From JBBKWX01 sp037969175 (lineage in GTDB: Bacteria; Bacteroidota; Bacteroidia; AKYH767-A; JBBKVM01): a stretch of 32,211 nucleotides of DNA. Below are positions 26,801 to 32,211 of the stretch, piece after piece. Each line of letters opens with the position of its first letter. The first letter of the stretch is position 1. The stretch is taken from NCBI GenBank assembly GCA_037969175.1, contig JBBKWX010000197.1, positions 1 to 32,211 on the forward strand, given 5' to 3'. The notes below the pieces were generated by a model. That model did no database searches, was not told the origin of the DNA, and saw only the letters and a list, made by a program, of their open reading frames with translations. The position numbers and the translations under genes are program-made.

Positions 26801-28255
26801 GCGTATTACAGTTTTACGCAGGATGTTATTTTTACAGATAAATATATTGGATTTACCGATCTGACCTTAAATGACAGTGAAGGAAACAATGCAAAAGTCC
26901 TAGGAAGGATCTACCATGATCATTTTCGGAATTGGAGAATGGATCTAACGATCAGCCCCGAGAATATGATGCTCATGAATTCGAATTCCAGTCAAAACTC
27001 ACTTTATTATGGAAAAGCATACGCTACCGGTACAATCCAGATAACAGGATCTTTCCAGAGGGTTGTGATGCGAATGAATTTGAGAACTGAAAAAGGTACA
27101 TCAATCAATATCCCTTTAACTAATCCGGAAGAGATCTCAGCCAGTGATTTTATCACTTTTATAAACCGGGACAGTACAGCTAAGCCATTTAATTCAGAAG
27201 CGCAAAGTATTACCGGTGTTCAAATATTTTTGGATTTGGAGGCTACCCCGGATGCAGAAATTCAATTGATATTTGATGATAAATTGGGAGATGTGATCCG
27301 TGGTAGAGGAAGCGGAAATTTGAAAATGGAGATCAGCACAGCGGGTGATTTTACTATGTATGGCACTTATATTATTGACTCTGGTGATTATTTATTCACG
27401 TTGCAAAATGTGATCAATAAGAGATTCAAAATAGAAAGTGGTGGTTCGATTAGTTGGAATGGACAAGTCTATGATGCAGAAATTGATATTAATGCTGTTT
27501 ATAAAACGCGTGCTTCCTTGTATGATCTATTACAGGATACAACTTCAAACTATAAAAAAAGAGTGCCTGTCAATGTAGAGTTGAATCTTTCGGAAAAACT
27601 GATGAATCCAACTATCTCTTTTGACATTGAAGTCCCTGATGCCAGTCCTGAAGTTGAATCACTTGTGGATCGATACATAAATACGGAACAAGAGATGAAC
27701 AAACAGGTTTTTGCTTTGCTGATTATGAATCGATTTTCGACTCCGGCAGCCCTAAGCAACAACTTTATTACAAGCAATGCGGGAGTCAGTAATAATGCAA
27801 GTGAATTATTATCAAATCAGTTAAGTAATTGGGCTTCTCAGATCAGCAGGAATCTGGAGATCGGACTTAATTATCGTCCCGGTGATGCATTGAGCAAAGA
27901 AGAACTTGAAATAGGCGTATCAAAGCAATTCTTTAATGATCGGGTAAATGTGGATGGAAATGTTGGGGTGATCAACGATCCGAATGCAAGTAATGTAGTA
28001 GGCGATGTAAACGTAGAGGTGAAGATAAGTAAGGATGGCAGGTTCCGGATCAAAACCTATAACAAATCAAACCAGAATACTTTTCTGTTGAACAGTGCCC
28101 CATATACACAGGGCGTCGGTATGTTCTACAGAGTAGAATTTGACACGGTTAAAGAACTGGTCAATAAATTCAGGAAAAGAATGTCAACCCAAAAAGATAC
28201 GGTGAGAAATATACCCGGTGTGCCCGATGCAAGTCCTAATAACCTGAATAATTAA
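23876..28255 (+). CDS. tamB: TamB-like translocation and assembly module protein
   Basis: A very large AsmA/TamB-type protein, 1459 residues from TTG 23876 and about 25 more if translation starts upstream (see 23786-23875). After the anchor the N-terminal part (VQTWLAQRAAAYLAAELNTKVEIDYLHFKPF) is the usual TamB opening, followed by long beta-rich repeats (SLEGVYIEDLKGDTLVYVKELEVEIK). The C-terminal TamB (DUF490) domain covers about 1090-1440, with AEIQLIFDDKLGDVIRGRGS, GTYIIDSGDYLFTLQNVINK and SGGSISWNGQVYDAEIDINA. Such proteins span the periplasm as a hydrophobic groove, and roles in outer-membrane protein assembly and lipid transport are established for the family. It converges with ribBA, the two stop codons overlapping by 3 nt. 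Confidence 0.92.
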   Translation: MSLPRVQTWLAQRAAAYLAAELNTKVEIDYLHFKPFRKLSLEGVYIEDLKGDTLVYVKELEVEIKSFVVSKSRIKFRSLVLNEANINIKKYKGEESNNLKFLIDYFAGPPRTDTSIARPFILRSDDLKIQNSKFSYLNFNKPHATYGVDWDYVSVSNLNLDAKLFRLEDDSISTELRSLSLKESAGFVLDKLSSVVSFSSSGMQFKDLQIQTPYSKINTQLEFAYSGWGMLNQFISEVNIRSNFERSEVSLLDISYFANDLEGLDQDLIIEGQVRGRVDQLKGKNIKFSYGLRTQFQGDISMSGLPKWNNTFIDLIIDDFKTTPSDLATIPLPPFTSGNKIKLPAELFNAGLIKFKGKFTGFPEDFVAYGDLRSNFGTLSSDINLKIDSETRLTEYSGHLNAIDFDAGALTGSSKVLGKVSFNSELKGHGLKIDNVKAFFKGNVSSIELNGYNYKNIVVDAEVASKMFKGSLSVKEQNIDLDFNGTIDFREEDPIFNFTADLKDASLAKLNLLKREGDPKLNSVFEFKFSGKKIDDLVGSMDIRDLTYIENDKKYEIKNFQFTSESGPEGKTLTLVSDLADISLKGSFNLEELPASLQKLLNDYVPAYIAPYRKKYAEQDLSIYVLIHDFGPIHELFLPTLNLTSGTKLESKINTINKDVRVNYVSEKMDVGGIIFNNINLDIVPEGSQLFLTTDAKNVILNDSITFEKFGFNAHTQSGSINSSLILTSKDSLFTSIHLNGIVGFPGEGAINIRTKPSVLKINKIDWKISENNEVYIDSSRIEFKDLKFFTGTQSLSIDGIVSRNPQHILKLNFEKFELATLQSLFSQVDIELGGNTNGSAELSGLYSEFKANAILDISNFSFNGDTLGNMKLQSNYDYKKNAVGINCVIAKGVIPNVDIQGTYFVGKNRNKNFDLDIKVQRIYLQVLEPYLKGIFSDMHGILTADIRLDGTNRDPVITGNAKVQKANFKVDYLNAYYSFTQDVIFTDKYIGFTDLTLNDSEGNNAKVLGRIYHDHFRNWRMDLTISPENMMLMNSNSSQNSLYYGKAYATGTIQITGSFQRVVMRMNLRTEKGTSINIPLTNPEEISASDFITFINRDSTAKPFNSEAQSITGVQIFLDLEATPDAEIQLIFDDKLGDVIRGRGSGNLKMEISTAGDFTMYGTYIIDSGDYLFTLQNVINKRFKIESGGSISWNGQVYDAEIDINAVYKTRASLYDLLQDTTSNYKKRVPVNVELNLSEKLMNPTISFDIEVPDASPEVESLVDRYINTEQEMNKQVFALLIMNRFSTPAALSNNFITSNAGVSNNASELLSNQLSNWASQISRNLEIGLNYRPGDALSKEELEIGVSKQFFNDRVNVDGNVGVINDPNASNVVGDVNVEVKISKDGRFRIKTYNKSNQNTFLLNSAPYTQGVGMFYRVEFDTVKELVNKFRKRMSTQKDTVRNIPGVPDASPNNLNN

Positions 28256-29475
28256 CTCTGCATATTCAAGTTATGGCCCATCTTATCTCTCTTGGTTTTC
28301 AAATACTTTTCATTGTGCAAATTTGAATTTATTTCCAGAGAAACATTCTCAACTATTTCAAGCTGGTATCCAATAAGACCGGCTCTTTTTGTTGGATTAT
28401 TCGTCAATAAACGCATCTTACTTACACCAAGATCACGCAGGATCTGAGCCCCAACACCGTAATCACGCTCATCAATTCTAAACCCAAGTTTTACATTTGC
28501 TTCAGCTGTGTCCAGACCTTCTTCTTGTAATTTATACGCTTTGAGTTTGTTCAGTAAGCCAATACCGCGACCCTCCTGATTCATATAAACAATCACACCC
28601 TTTCCTTCCTTTTCTATCATTTGCATTGCACCATGAAGTTGTGGACCACAATCACAGCGACAAGAACCAAATACATCTCCTGTTAAACAAGAAGAGTGAA
28701 CCCTCACCAAAACCGGTTCATCTTTTTCCCAGGTTCCTTTTACCAGGGCAAGATGTTCCATATCATTTGTGATCTGACGGTATGCATGTAGTTGAAAATC
28801 TCCGAAAGCTGTTGGTAATTTAACATCCACTTCTTTTTCAATCAGAGATTCAGTTCTAAGTCTGTAAGCAATCAGATCTTCAATGGATATGATCTTTAAA
28901 CCAAAGCGATTAGCTATGATTCTCAGGTCAGGTAGTCTGGCCATGGTCCCATCTTCATTCATGATCTCTACAAGCACTCCAACCGGAGAAAAACCGGCCA
29001 TTCTAGCTAGATCGACTGTTGCTTCCGTATGACCGGATCTGCGAAGTACTCCTCCTTGTTTTGCTCTTAGCGGGAAAATATGTCCCGGCCTTCCAAGGTC
29101 AGCAGGAACCGTCCTTGGATCAACCAAGGCTTTAATGGTTTTAGCTCTGTCGCTTGCTGATATTCCTGTGGTACAACCATTTCCTATCAGATCTACTGAA
29201 ACAGTAAAAGGAGTCTTGTGTGAGGTTGTATTCTTCTTTACCATCAGTTCCAGATCCAATTCCTCACATCTTTCTGCAGTTAATGGCGCACAGATCAATC
29301 CTCGTCCATGCGTAGCCATAAAATTAACGATCTCCGGTGTGATGCTATCAGCTGCTATCACAAAATCACCTTCATTTTCTCTGTCAGCATCATCTACTAC
29401 AATAATCACTTTCCCTGCTTTCAGGTCAACTAACGCCTCTTCAATAGTATCCAAAAAATTCTCCTCCGTATTCAT
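28252..29475 (-). CDS. ribBA: Bifunctional DHBP synthase / GTP cyclohydrolase II (RibBA)
   Basis: A 407-residue fusion that carries out both entry steps of riboflavin synthesis. Residues about 5-205 are 3,4-dihydroxy-2-butanone-4-phosphate synthase, with DDADRENEGDFV (28-39), ATHGRGLICAPLT and the catalytic loop RRSGHTEATVDLARMAG. Residues about 210-405 are GTP cyclohydrolase II, with the zinc cysteines C263, C274 and C276 in SSCLTGDVFGSCRCDCG, then NQEGRGIGLLNKLKAY and the late motif MRLLTNNP. All expected catalytic regions are present in both halves. No FMN riboswitch fits in the short leader. It is a single gene here, away from other rib genes, and diverges from the sugar dehydrogenase gene. 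Confidence 0.97.
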   Translation of the reverse strand: MNTEENFLDTIEEALVDLKAGKVIIVVDDADRENEGDFVIAADSITPEIVNFMATHGRGLICAPLTAERCEELDLELMVKKNTTSHKTPFTVSVDLIGNGCTTGISASDRAKTIKALVDPRTVPADLGRPGHIFPLRAKQGGVLRRSGHTEATVDLARMAGFSPVGVLVEIMNEDGTMARLPDLRIIANRFGLKIISIEDLIAYRLRTESLIEKEVDVKLPTAFGDFQLHAYRQITNDMEHLALVKGTWEKDEPVLVRVHSSCLTGDVFGSCRCDCGPQLHGAMQMIEKEGKGVIVYMNQEGRGIGLLNKLKAYKLQEEGLDTAEANVKLGFRIDERDYGVGAQILRDLGVSKMRLLTNNPTKRAGLIGYQLEIVENVSLEINSNLHNEKYLKTKRDKMGHNLNMQS

Positions 29476-29508
29476 TTTGCTCTATTTTTTCATTTCTGAA
29501 ATGAACTG

Positions 29509-29516
29509 CAAAGTTA
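29509..29516 (-). promoter_or_regulatory. Promoter -7 box for ribBA
   Basis: TAACTTTG on the minus strand matches TAnnTTTG, 33 nt before the ATG at 29475. The -33 region is not a clear match. Confidence 0.45.
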
Positions 29517-29549
29517 CGATAATATGATGAGAAGGACTTCATCAGGAGC

Positions 29550-29580
29550 TTTGCCTTTTATAGGTTTTTCGATATATTTG
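29550..29580 (+). promoter_or_regulatory. Full Bacteroidota promoter for the sugar dehydrogenase
   Basis: TTTG (29550-29553), a 19-bp spacer and TATATTTG (29573-29580) match both consensus boxes exactly. The ATG lies 17 nt after the -7 box, so the leader is about 11 nt. Confidence 0.72.
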
Positions 29581-29597
29581 ATATCTAAATCTACATC

Positions 29598-31064
29598 ATG
29601 AAACTCAGATCTTTTCTTTACGTGATTATCGCTTTTTTATCTTTACAGTTTAATGCTGTAGCTCAACCAATTGCCTTCGAAAATGCATTTCCTAACCTGA
29701 CTTTTGCTAAACCTGTTTTTTTTAACTCCGCAAATGATGGTACAAATCGGGTATTTGTAGTCGAACAAGCCGGTCTGATCAAGTCTTTCCTCAATGATTC
29801 ATCTGTAAGTACAGTAACCAATTTTCTGTCAATCGGGAATAAAGTAGATGCAACCAGTAATGAAATGGGTTTGCTTGGATTGGCTTTTCATCCGAATTTT
29901 GTAGGTAATCAATACTTTTATGTTAACTATACTGCTGCCAGCCCAAGGCGGACAGTTATTGCAAGATATAATACACTGGCTGGAAATCCTTTTTTAGCGG
30001 ATACCGGATCAGCACAAATTCTTCTGGAAATTGCCCAGCCTTTTACCAATCATAATGGCGGGAACATGATGTTTGGTACTGACGGATATCTCTATATAGG
30101 TATGGGAGATGGTGGAAGTGGGGGAGATCCTAACAATAATGGTCAGAATAAACAAAGCTTATTGGGAAAGATACTTCGTATTGATGTGGATAATCCGGGG
30201 GGAGGGAATAATTATGGTATTCCTAATGATAATCCATTTGTAGGTCAGCCTGCTCAGGGCTTGCCTGAGATCTTTGCCTGGGGAATAAGGAATCCATGGA
30301 GGTTTTCTCAGGATGCTCAATCAGGACTCATATATTTAGGTGATGTAGGACAAGGAAATTGGGAAGAAGTTTCTGTTATAGAAAATGGAAATAATTATGG
30401 CTGGAGAATCACAGAAGGCTTTGCTTGTTATAATCCGAGTACAAATTGTGATACTACAGGTATAACTATGCCTATAAAGGTATATGCAAATGCCGGATCT
30501 GAATGTTCAATTACGGGTGGATATGTATATAGAGGTATTCGCCGGCCGGAACTGGAAGGAAGATATATTTATGGTGATTATTGCAGTGGAAAGATCTGGA
30601 AGCTATTATATAACAATGGTGTAGTTTCTGATGAAGCATTATTATTGGATGCAAGCTGGTATTTGATTTCATTCGGACAGGATCAAAACAATGAACTCCA
30701 CATGGTATCGCGTAATACGGCGAATAATAATGGGAATATCTTCAGATTTAACAGAGTTATAAATGTCGACGTACCTGAGATCAATGCGCAGGTATTGGTC
30801 AATCCCAGGGTTGTTCATACAACATCAGGAGTTCCTCAAATGTGGTTCAGCTTATTGAATGAAGCAAATATTCAGATCGAATTGTTAGATATGAATGGAA
30901 AGGTGCTTGGTGTATCTAATTTACCAACCTTACAAAGTGGAGAATTCAAGATCTCTATGCCTTATGAGAAGGATAATCTCAAAAGCGGGTTTTATGTTGC
31001 AAGGCTTAGCTGGAAGGATCAAAAAACTACAGGAACCACAGCTTTAAAATTTGTGGTTTATTAA
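29598..31064 (+). CDS. Secreted PQQ-dependent sugar dehydrogenase-like protein
   Basis: A 488-residue exported protein with signal peptide (FLYVIIAFLSLQFNAVAQ) and a six-bladed glucose/sorbosone dehydrogenase propeller. Typical lines are GLLGLAFHPNFVGNQYFYVNYT, NHNGGNMMFGTDGYLYIGMG (with the His of the active site), LLGKILRIDVDNPGGG, EIFAWGIRNPWRFS, YLGDVGQGNWEEVSVI and YGDYCSGKIWKL. In the family these oxidise soluble aldoses with pyrroloquinoline quinone, and many members lack tested activity. Residues about 395-488 form a C-terminal module resembling a T9SS type A sorting domain (IQIELLDMNGKVLG, LKSGFYVARLSW, ending TTALKFVVY), but the usual YPNP entry is degenerate (VLVNPRVV). It therefore probably leaves the cell through the type IX system. 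A terminator follows. Confidence 0.92.
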   Translation: MKLRSFLYVIIAFLSLQFNAVAQPIAFENAFPNLTFAKPVFFNSANDGTNRVFVVEQAGLIKSFLNDSSVSTVTNFLSIGNKVDATSNEMGLLGLAFHPNFVGNQYFYVNYTAASPRRTVIARYNTLAGNPFLADTGSAQILLEIAQPFTNHNGGNMMFGTDGYLYIGMGDGGSGGDPNNNGQNKQSLLGKILRIDVDNPGGGNNYGIPNDNPFVGQPAQGLPEIFAWGIRNPWRFSQDAQSGLIYLGDVGQGNWEEVSVIENGNNYGWRITEGFACYNPSTNCDTTGITMPIKVYANAGSECSITGGYVYRGIRRPELEGRYIYGDYCSGKIWKLLYNNGVVSDEALLLDASWYLISFGQDQNNELHMVSRNTANNNGNIFRFNRVINVDVPEINAQVLVNPRVVHTTSGVPQMWFSLLNEANIQIELLDMNGKVLGVSNLPTLQSGEFKISMPYEKDNLKSGFYVARLSWKDQKTTGTTALKFVVY

Positions 31065-31085
31065 AAACAGCACTTATTTATGATC

Positions 31086-31115
31086 AAAGTCTCCCTTTTT
31101 GGGGGACTTTTTTTT
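31086..31115 (+). terminator. Terminator of the sugar dehydrogenase gene
   Basis: A 10-bp stem AAAGTCTCCC/GGGGGACTTT (one G-T pair) around a T5 loop is followed by a run of T, 22 nt after the stop. Confidence 0.9.
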
Positions 31116-31209
31116 GCTTTTTACTGAGATCAATTGAGATTAATTGTAAGAATAGCATCAAAAAACAAATGATTCTGACTCAAAGATGTGGCTTTTTGCT
31201 TAAAATCTG

Positions 31210-31232
31210 TCATGATTATAAATCGATCATGA
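31210..31232. repeat. Inverted repeat upstream of the small secreted-protein gene
   Basis: TCATGAT (31210-31216) and ATCATGA (31226-31232) are perfect reverse complements separated by nine bases. It lies just upstream of the direct repeats and promoter-like boxes and could be a regulator site. Confidence 0.4.
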
Positions 31233-31235
31233 ATT

Positions 31236-31259
31236 AAATACTTGAATGTAAATACTTGA
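31236..31259 (+). repeat. Direct repeat AAATACTTGA, two copies, operator candidate
   Basis: AAATACTTGA occurs at 31236-31245 and 31250-31259, a 14-bp period. The second copy covers the TTG taken as the -33 box, a position suited to a transcription factor binding as tandem monomers. Confidence 0.45.
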
Positions 31260-31284
31260 TAAACAGCAAGAATAGGTATGTTTA
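31255..31284 (+). promoter_or_regulatory. Promoter candidate for the small secreted-protein gene
   Basis: CTTG (31255-31258), an 18-bp spacer and TATGTTTA (31277-31284) match the -33/-7 pattern with one mismatch in each box. It predicts a leader of about 145 nt. Confidence 0.45.
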
Positions 31285-31325
31285 GACGCATTAAGCATAT
31301 CAATTAATTGCATCATACTACTTCA

Positions 31326-31354
31326 AACCTTACATGAGCAATATATGTAAGGTT
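31326..31354 (+). repeat. Perfect 10-bp hairpin in the leader
   Basis: AACCTTACAT (31326-31335) pairs completely with ATGTAAGGTT (31345-31354) around a 9-nt loop. There is no T run after it, so it does not look like an ordinary terminator. Confidence 0.6.
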
Positions 31355-31392
31355 ATATCCCAAACAAAAGCTTCCGGAGTTTGTAAAATTGC

Positions 31393-31426
31393 CCTGTAAC
31401 TCGAAACCTAAAAAAGATACAGGAGG
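31393..31426 (+). promoter_or_regulatory. Strong ribosome-binding site partly covered by a hairpin
   Basis: AGGAGG (31421-31426) lies 8 nt before ATG 31435, a strong Shine-Dalgarno site of a kind unusual for this phylum. CCTGTA (31393-31398) can pair with TACAGG (31418-31423) and would hide its first half. The site decides the start codon of the gene. Confidence 0.5.
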
Positions 31427-31434
31427 ACAAAATA

Positions 31435-31941
31435 ATGGGTACTATTAGAAAATCATTCGCAATCTCAAAGAAGACACTGGCAAGTTTCCCAAGAATACAC
31501 TTAAACGTGATTCTTGTTATAGCAGCAGTGTGTTTCAGTAGTGTAACATTTGCTCAACGTAAAAATGACGTTAGCGGATCTATACCTGAAAAAGTTCAGA
31601 ACACCAATTACATCAACAACCTGAATATGGTTTACAACTCAGGTAAAGTGTATATCAACTGGATGGTAAAAGGTGAGATGAATGATGGTATCTATTTAAT
31701 AGAACGATCAACGGATGGAAGTAACTTTAATGCTATTGGCTTTAAGGAGGTAGTGGCAAGCGGATTGGAACTTCTTTACAGTTGGATCGATGCTGAACCT
31801 GCTACCGGAACTGCATTCTACAGATTGGCAAGAATTGGCCAGGACTATGAGCAGGAAGTTATGACTGCAGCTATTCCTATCCTGAATATTGGTGATGGAA
31901 TAAACAAAGTCAACACTGCATCAACCGCAGGTACTAAATAA
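31435..31941 (+). CDS. Small secreted protein with Ig/Fn3-like module
   Basis: A 168-residue exported protein. The signal peptide is long, with about 23 polar and basic residues before the core NVILVIAAVCFSSVTFAQ, but the strong AGGAGG fixes this ATG. The mature part has VYINWMVKGEMNDGIYLIERSTDGSNFNAIG and YSWIDAEPATGTAFYRLARI. This is the pattern of the Ig-like module that in Bacteroidota commonly precedes a T9SS sorting domain (IERSxDGxxF and FYRLxxxD). Here the usual sorting domain is absent: the protein ends after a short tail, INKVNTASTAGTK. It has its own regulated-looking upstream region and is followed by a tandem structured repeat. Function unknown; a free domain exported by the general secretion route is the simplest reading. 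Confidence 0.82.
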   Translation: MGTIRKSFAISKKTLASFPRIHLNVILVIAAVCFSSVTFAQRKNDVSGSIPEKVQNTNYINNLNMVYNSGKVYINWMVKGEMNDGIYLIERSTDGSNFNAIGFKEVVASGLELLYSWIDAEPATGTAFYRLARIGQDYEQEVMTAAIPILNIGDGINKVNTASTAGTK

Positions 31942-32211
31942 GAAAGTTTGTAATGTTAATAAGTGCTTTAATAAGCCCCGTAAGGTTTAACAGAAGCAAA
32001 GCGCAAAGTTTTTGGTTTCATGGTTAGGTCCTGAATGATCACTGCCCCGTAAGGCGGATGTCCATTCAGAAACAGAATCCGGAACCATTGCAAGGAAAAG
32101 CCGCCCCGTAAGGCAAGGCGCCAGAGCAAGAAGATTTTGGTTTCATGGTTAGGTCCTGAATGATCACTGCCCCGTAAGGCGGATGTCCATTCAGAAACAG
32201 AATCCGGAACC
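31942..32211. repeat. Tandem hairpin-rich non-coding repeat, about 125-bp unit, running off the window
   Basis: A 77-bp segment at 32010-32086 recurs without a change at 32135-32211, a period of 125 bp. The sequence between is a diverged copy of what precedes the first. GCCCCGTAAGG occurs four times (31975, 32044, 32103, 32169), spaced 59-69 bp. Each core can form GCC/GG(C or T) around a CCGTAA loop. Around the core at 32044, CTGAATG (32031-32037) pairs with CATTCAG (32063-32069), and outside that TGGTT (32021-32025) pairs with AACCA (32083-32087). The period is not a multiple of three and no reading frame spans it, so it appears non-coding. The window ends at the end of the second copy, so total copy number is unknown. 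Confidence 0.85.

Noticed and set aside
29476..29597. FMN riboswitch before ribBA
   Set aside because: The whole gap to the divergent gene is about 120 bp, the leader is about 30 nt, and no conserved RFN segments are visible.
31985..32029. Possible integron attC-like boxes (GTTTAAC and GTTAGGT)
   Set aside because: They fit the loose R" and R' patterns but are poorly complementary to each other, are not repeated at the second unit, and no integrase or cassettes are present.
32010..32211. CRISPR-like array at the right end
   Set aside because: Repeats are 77 bp with only one 48-bp interval that itself contains a repeat core; this is a tandem array of larger units, not short repeats with unique spacers.

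Overview
The window looks like chromosome from a member of the Bacteroidota. I base this on secreted proteins ending in type IX secretion (T9SS) sorting-domain-like modules, at least eight matches to the Bacteroidota sigma-factor -7 box TAnnTTTG upstream of genes (two with a well-spaced TTTG -33 box), a split transketolase, a fused RibBA, a Bacteroidota-type TamB and a low GC content. No rRNA, tRNA, insertion sequence, phage gene or CRISPR array was seen.

Layout. 1-1781 (minus) is the 5' part of a secreted parallel beta-helix protein cut by the left edge. 1874-9910 (minus) is a tightly packed run of nine genes: transketolase N half, a secreted VWA protein, transketolase C half, an ECF sigma factor, a one-TM putative anti-sigma protein, a small periplasmic protein, a class III aminotransferase, and an OmpR-type response regulator with its histidine kinase. 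Spacings of 0-52 nt suggest one long operon whose promoter lies before the transketolase gene. 10063-17440 (plus) holds ychF, a stand-alone Cas6-like endoribonuclease gene, the topoisomerase IV pair parE-parC and an RsmB-like rRNA methyltransferase. 17548-19917 (plus) is a large T9SS cargo protein. 19979-22628 (minus) holds a TolB-like lipoprotein with a coupled 49-residue membrane protein, an HU protein and an outer-membrane barrel protein. tsaD (minus) diverges from tamB (plus), which converges on ribBA (minus). ribBA diverges from a PQQ-type sugar dehydrogenase (plus). The right end carries a small secreted protein with an elaborate upstream region and then a tandem, hairpin-rich non-coding repeat running off the window.

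Most of the content is housekeeping: tRNA modification (TsaD), rRNA methylation, topoisomerase, nucleoid protein, riboflavin synthesis, transketolase and envelope assembly (TamB). The parts most worth a second look are the orphan Cas6-like gene at 11433, the right-end locus (31200-32211), the VWA gene lying between the two halves of transketolase, and the tamB gene, whose membrane anchor lies upstream of its only ordinary start codon.
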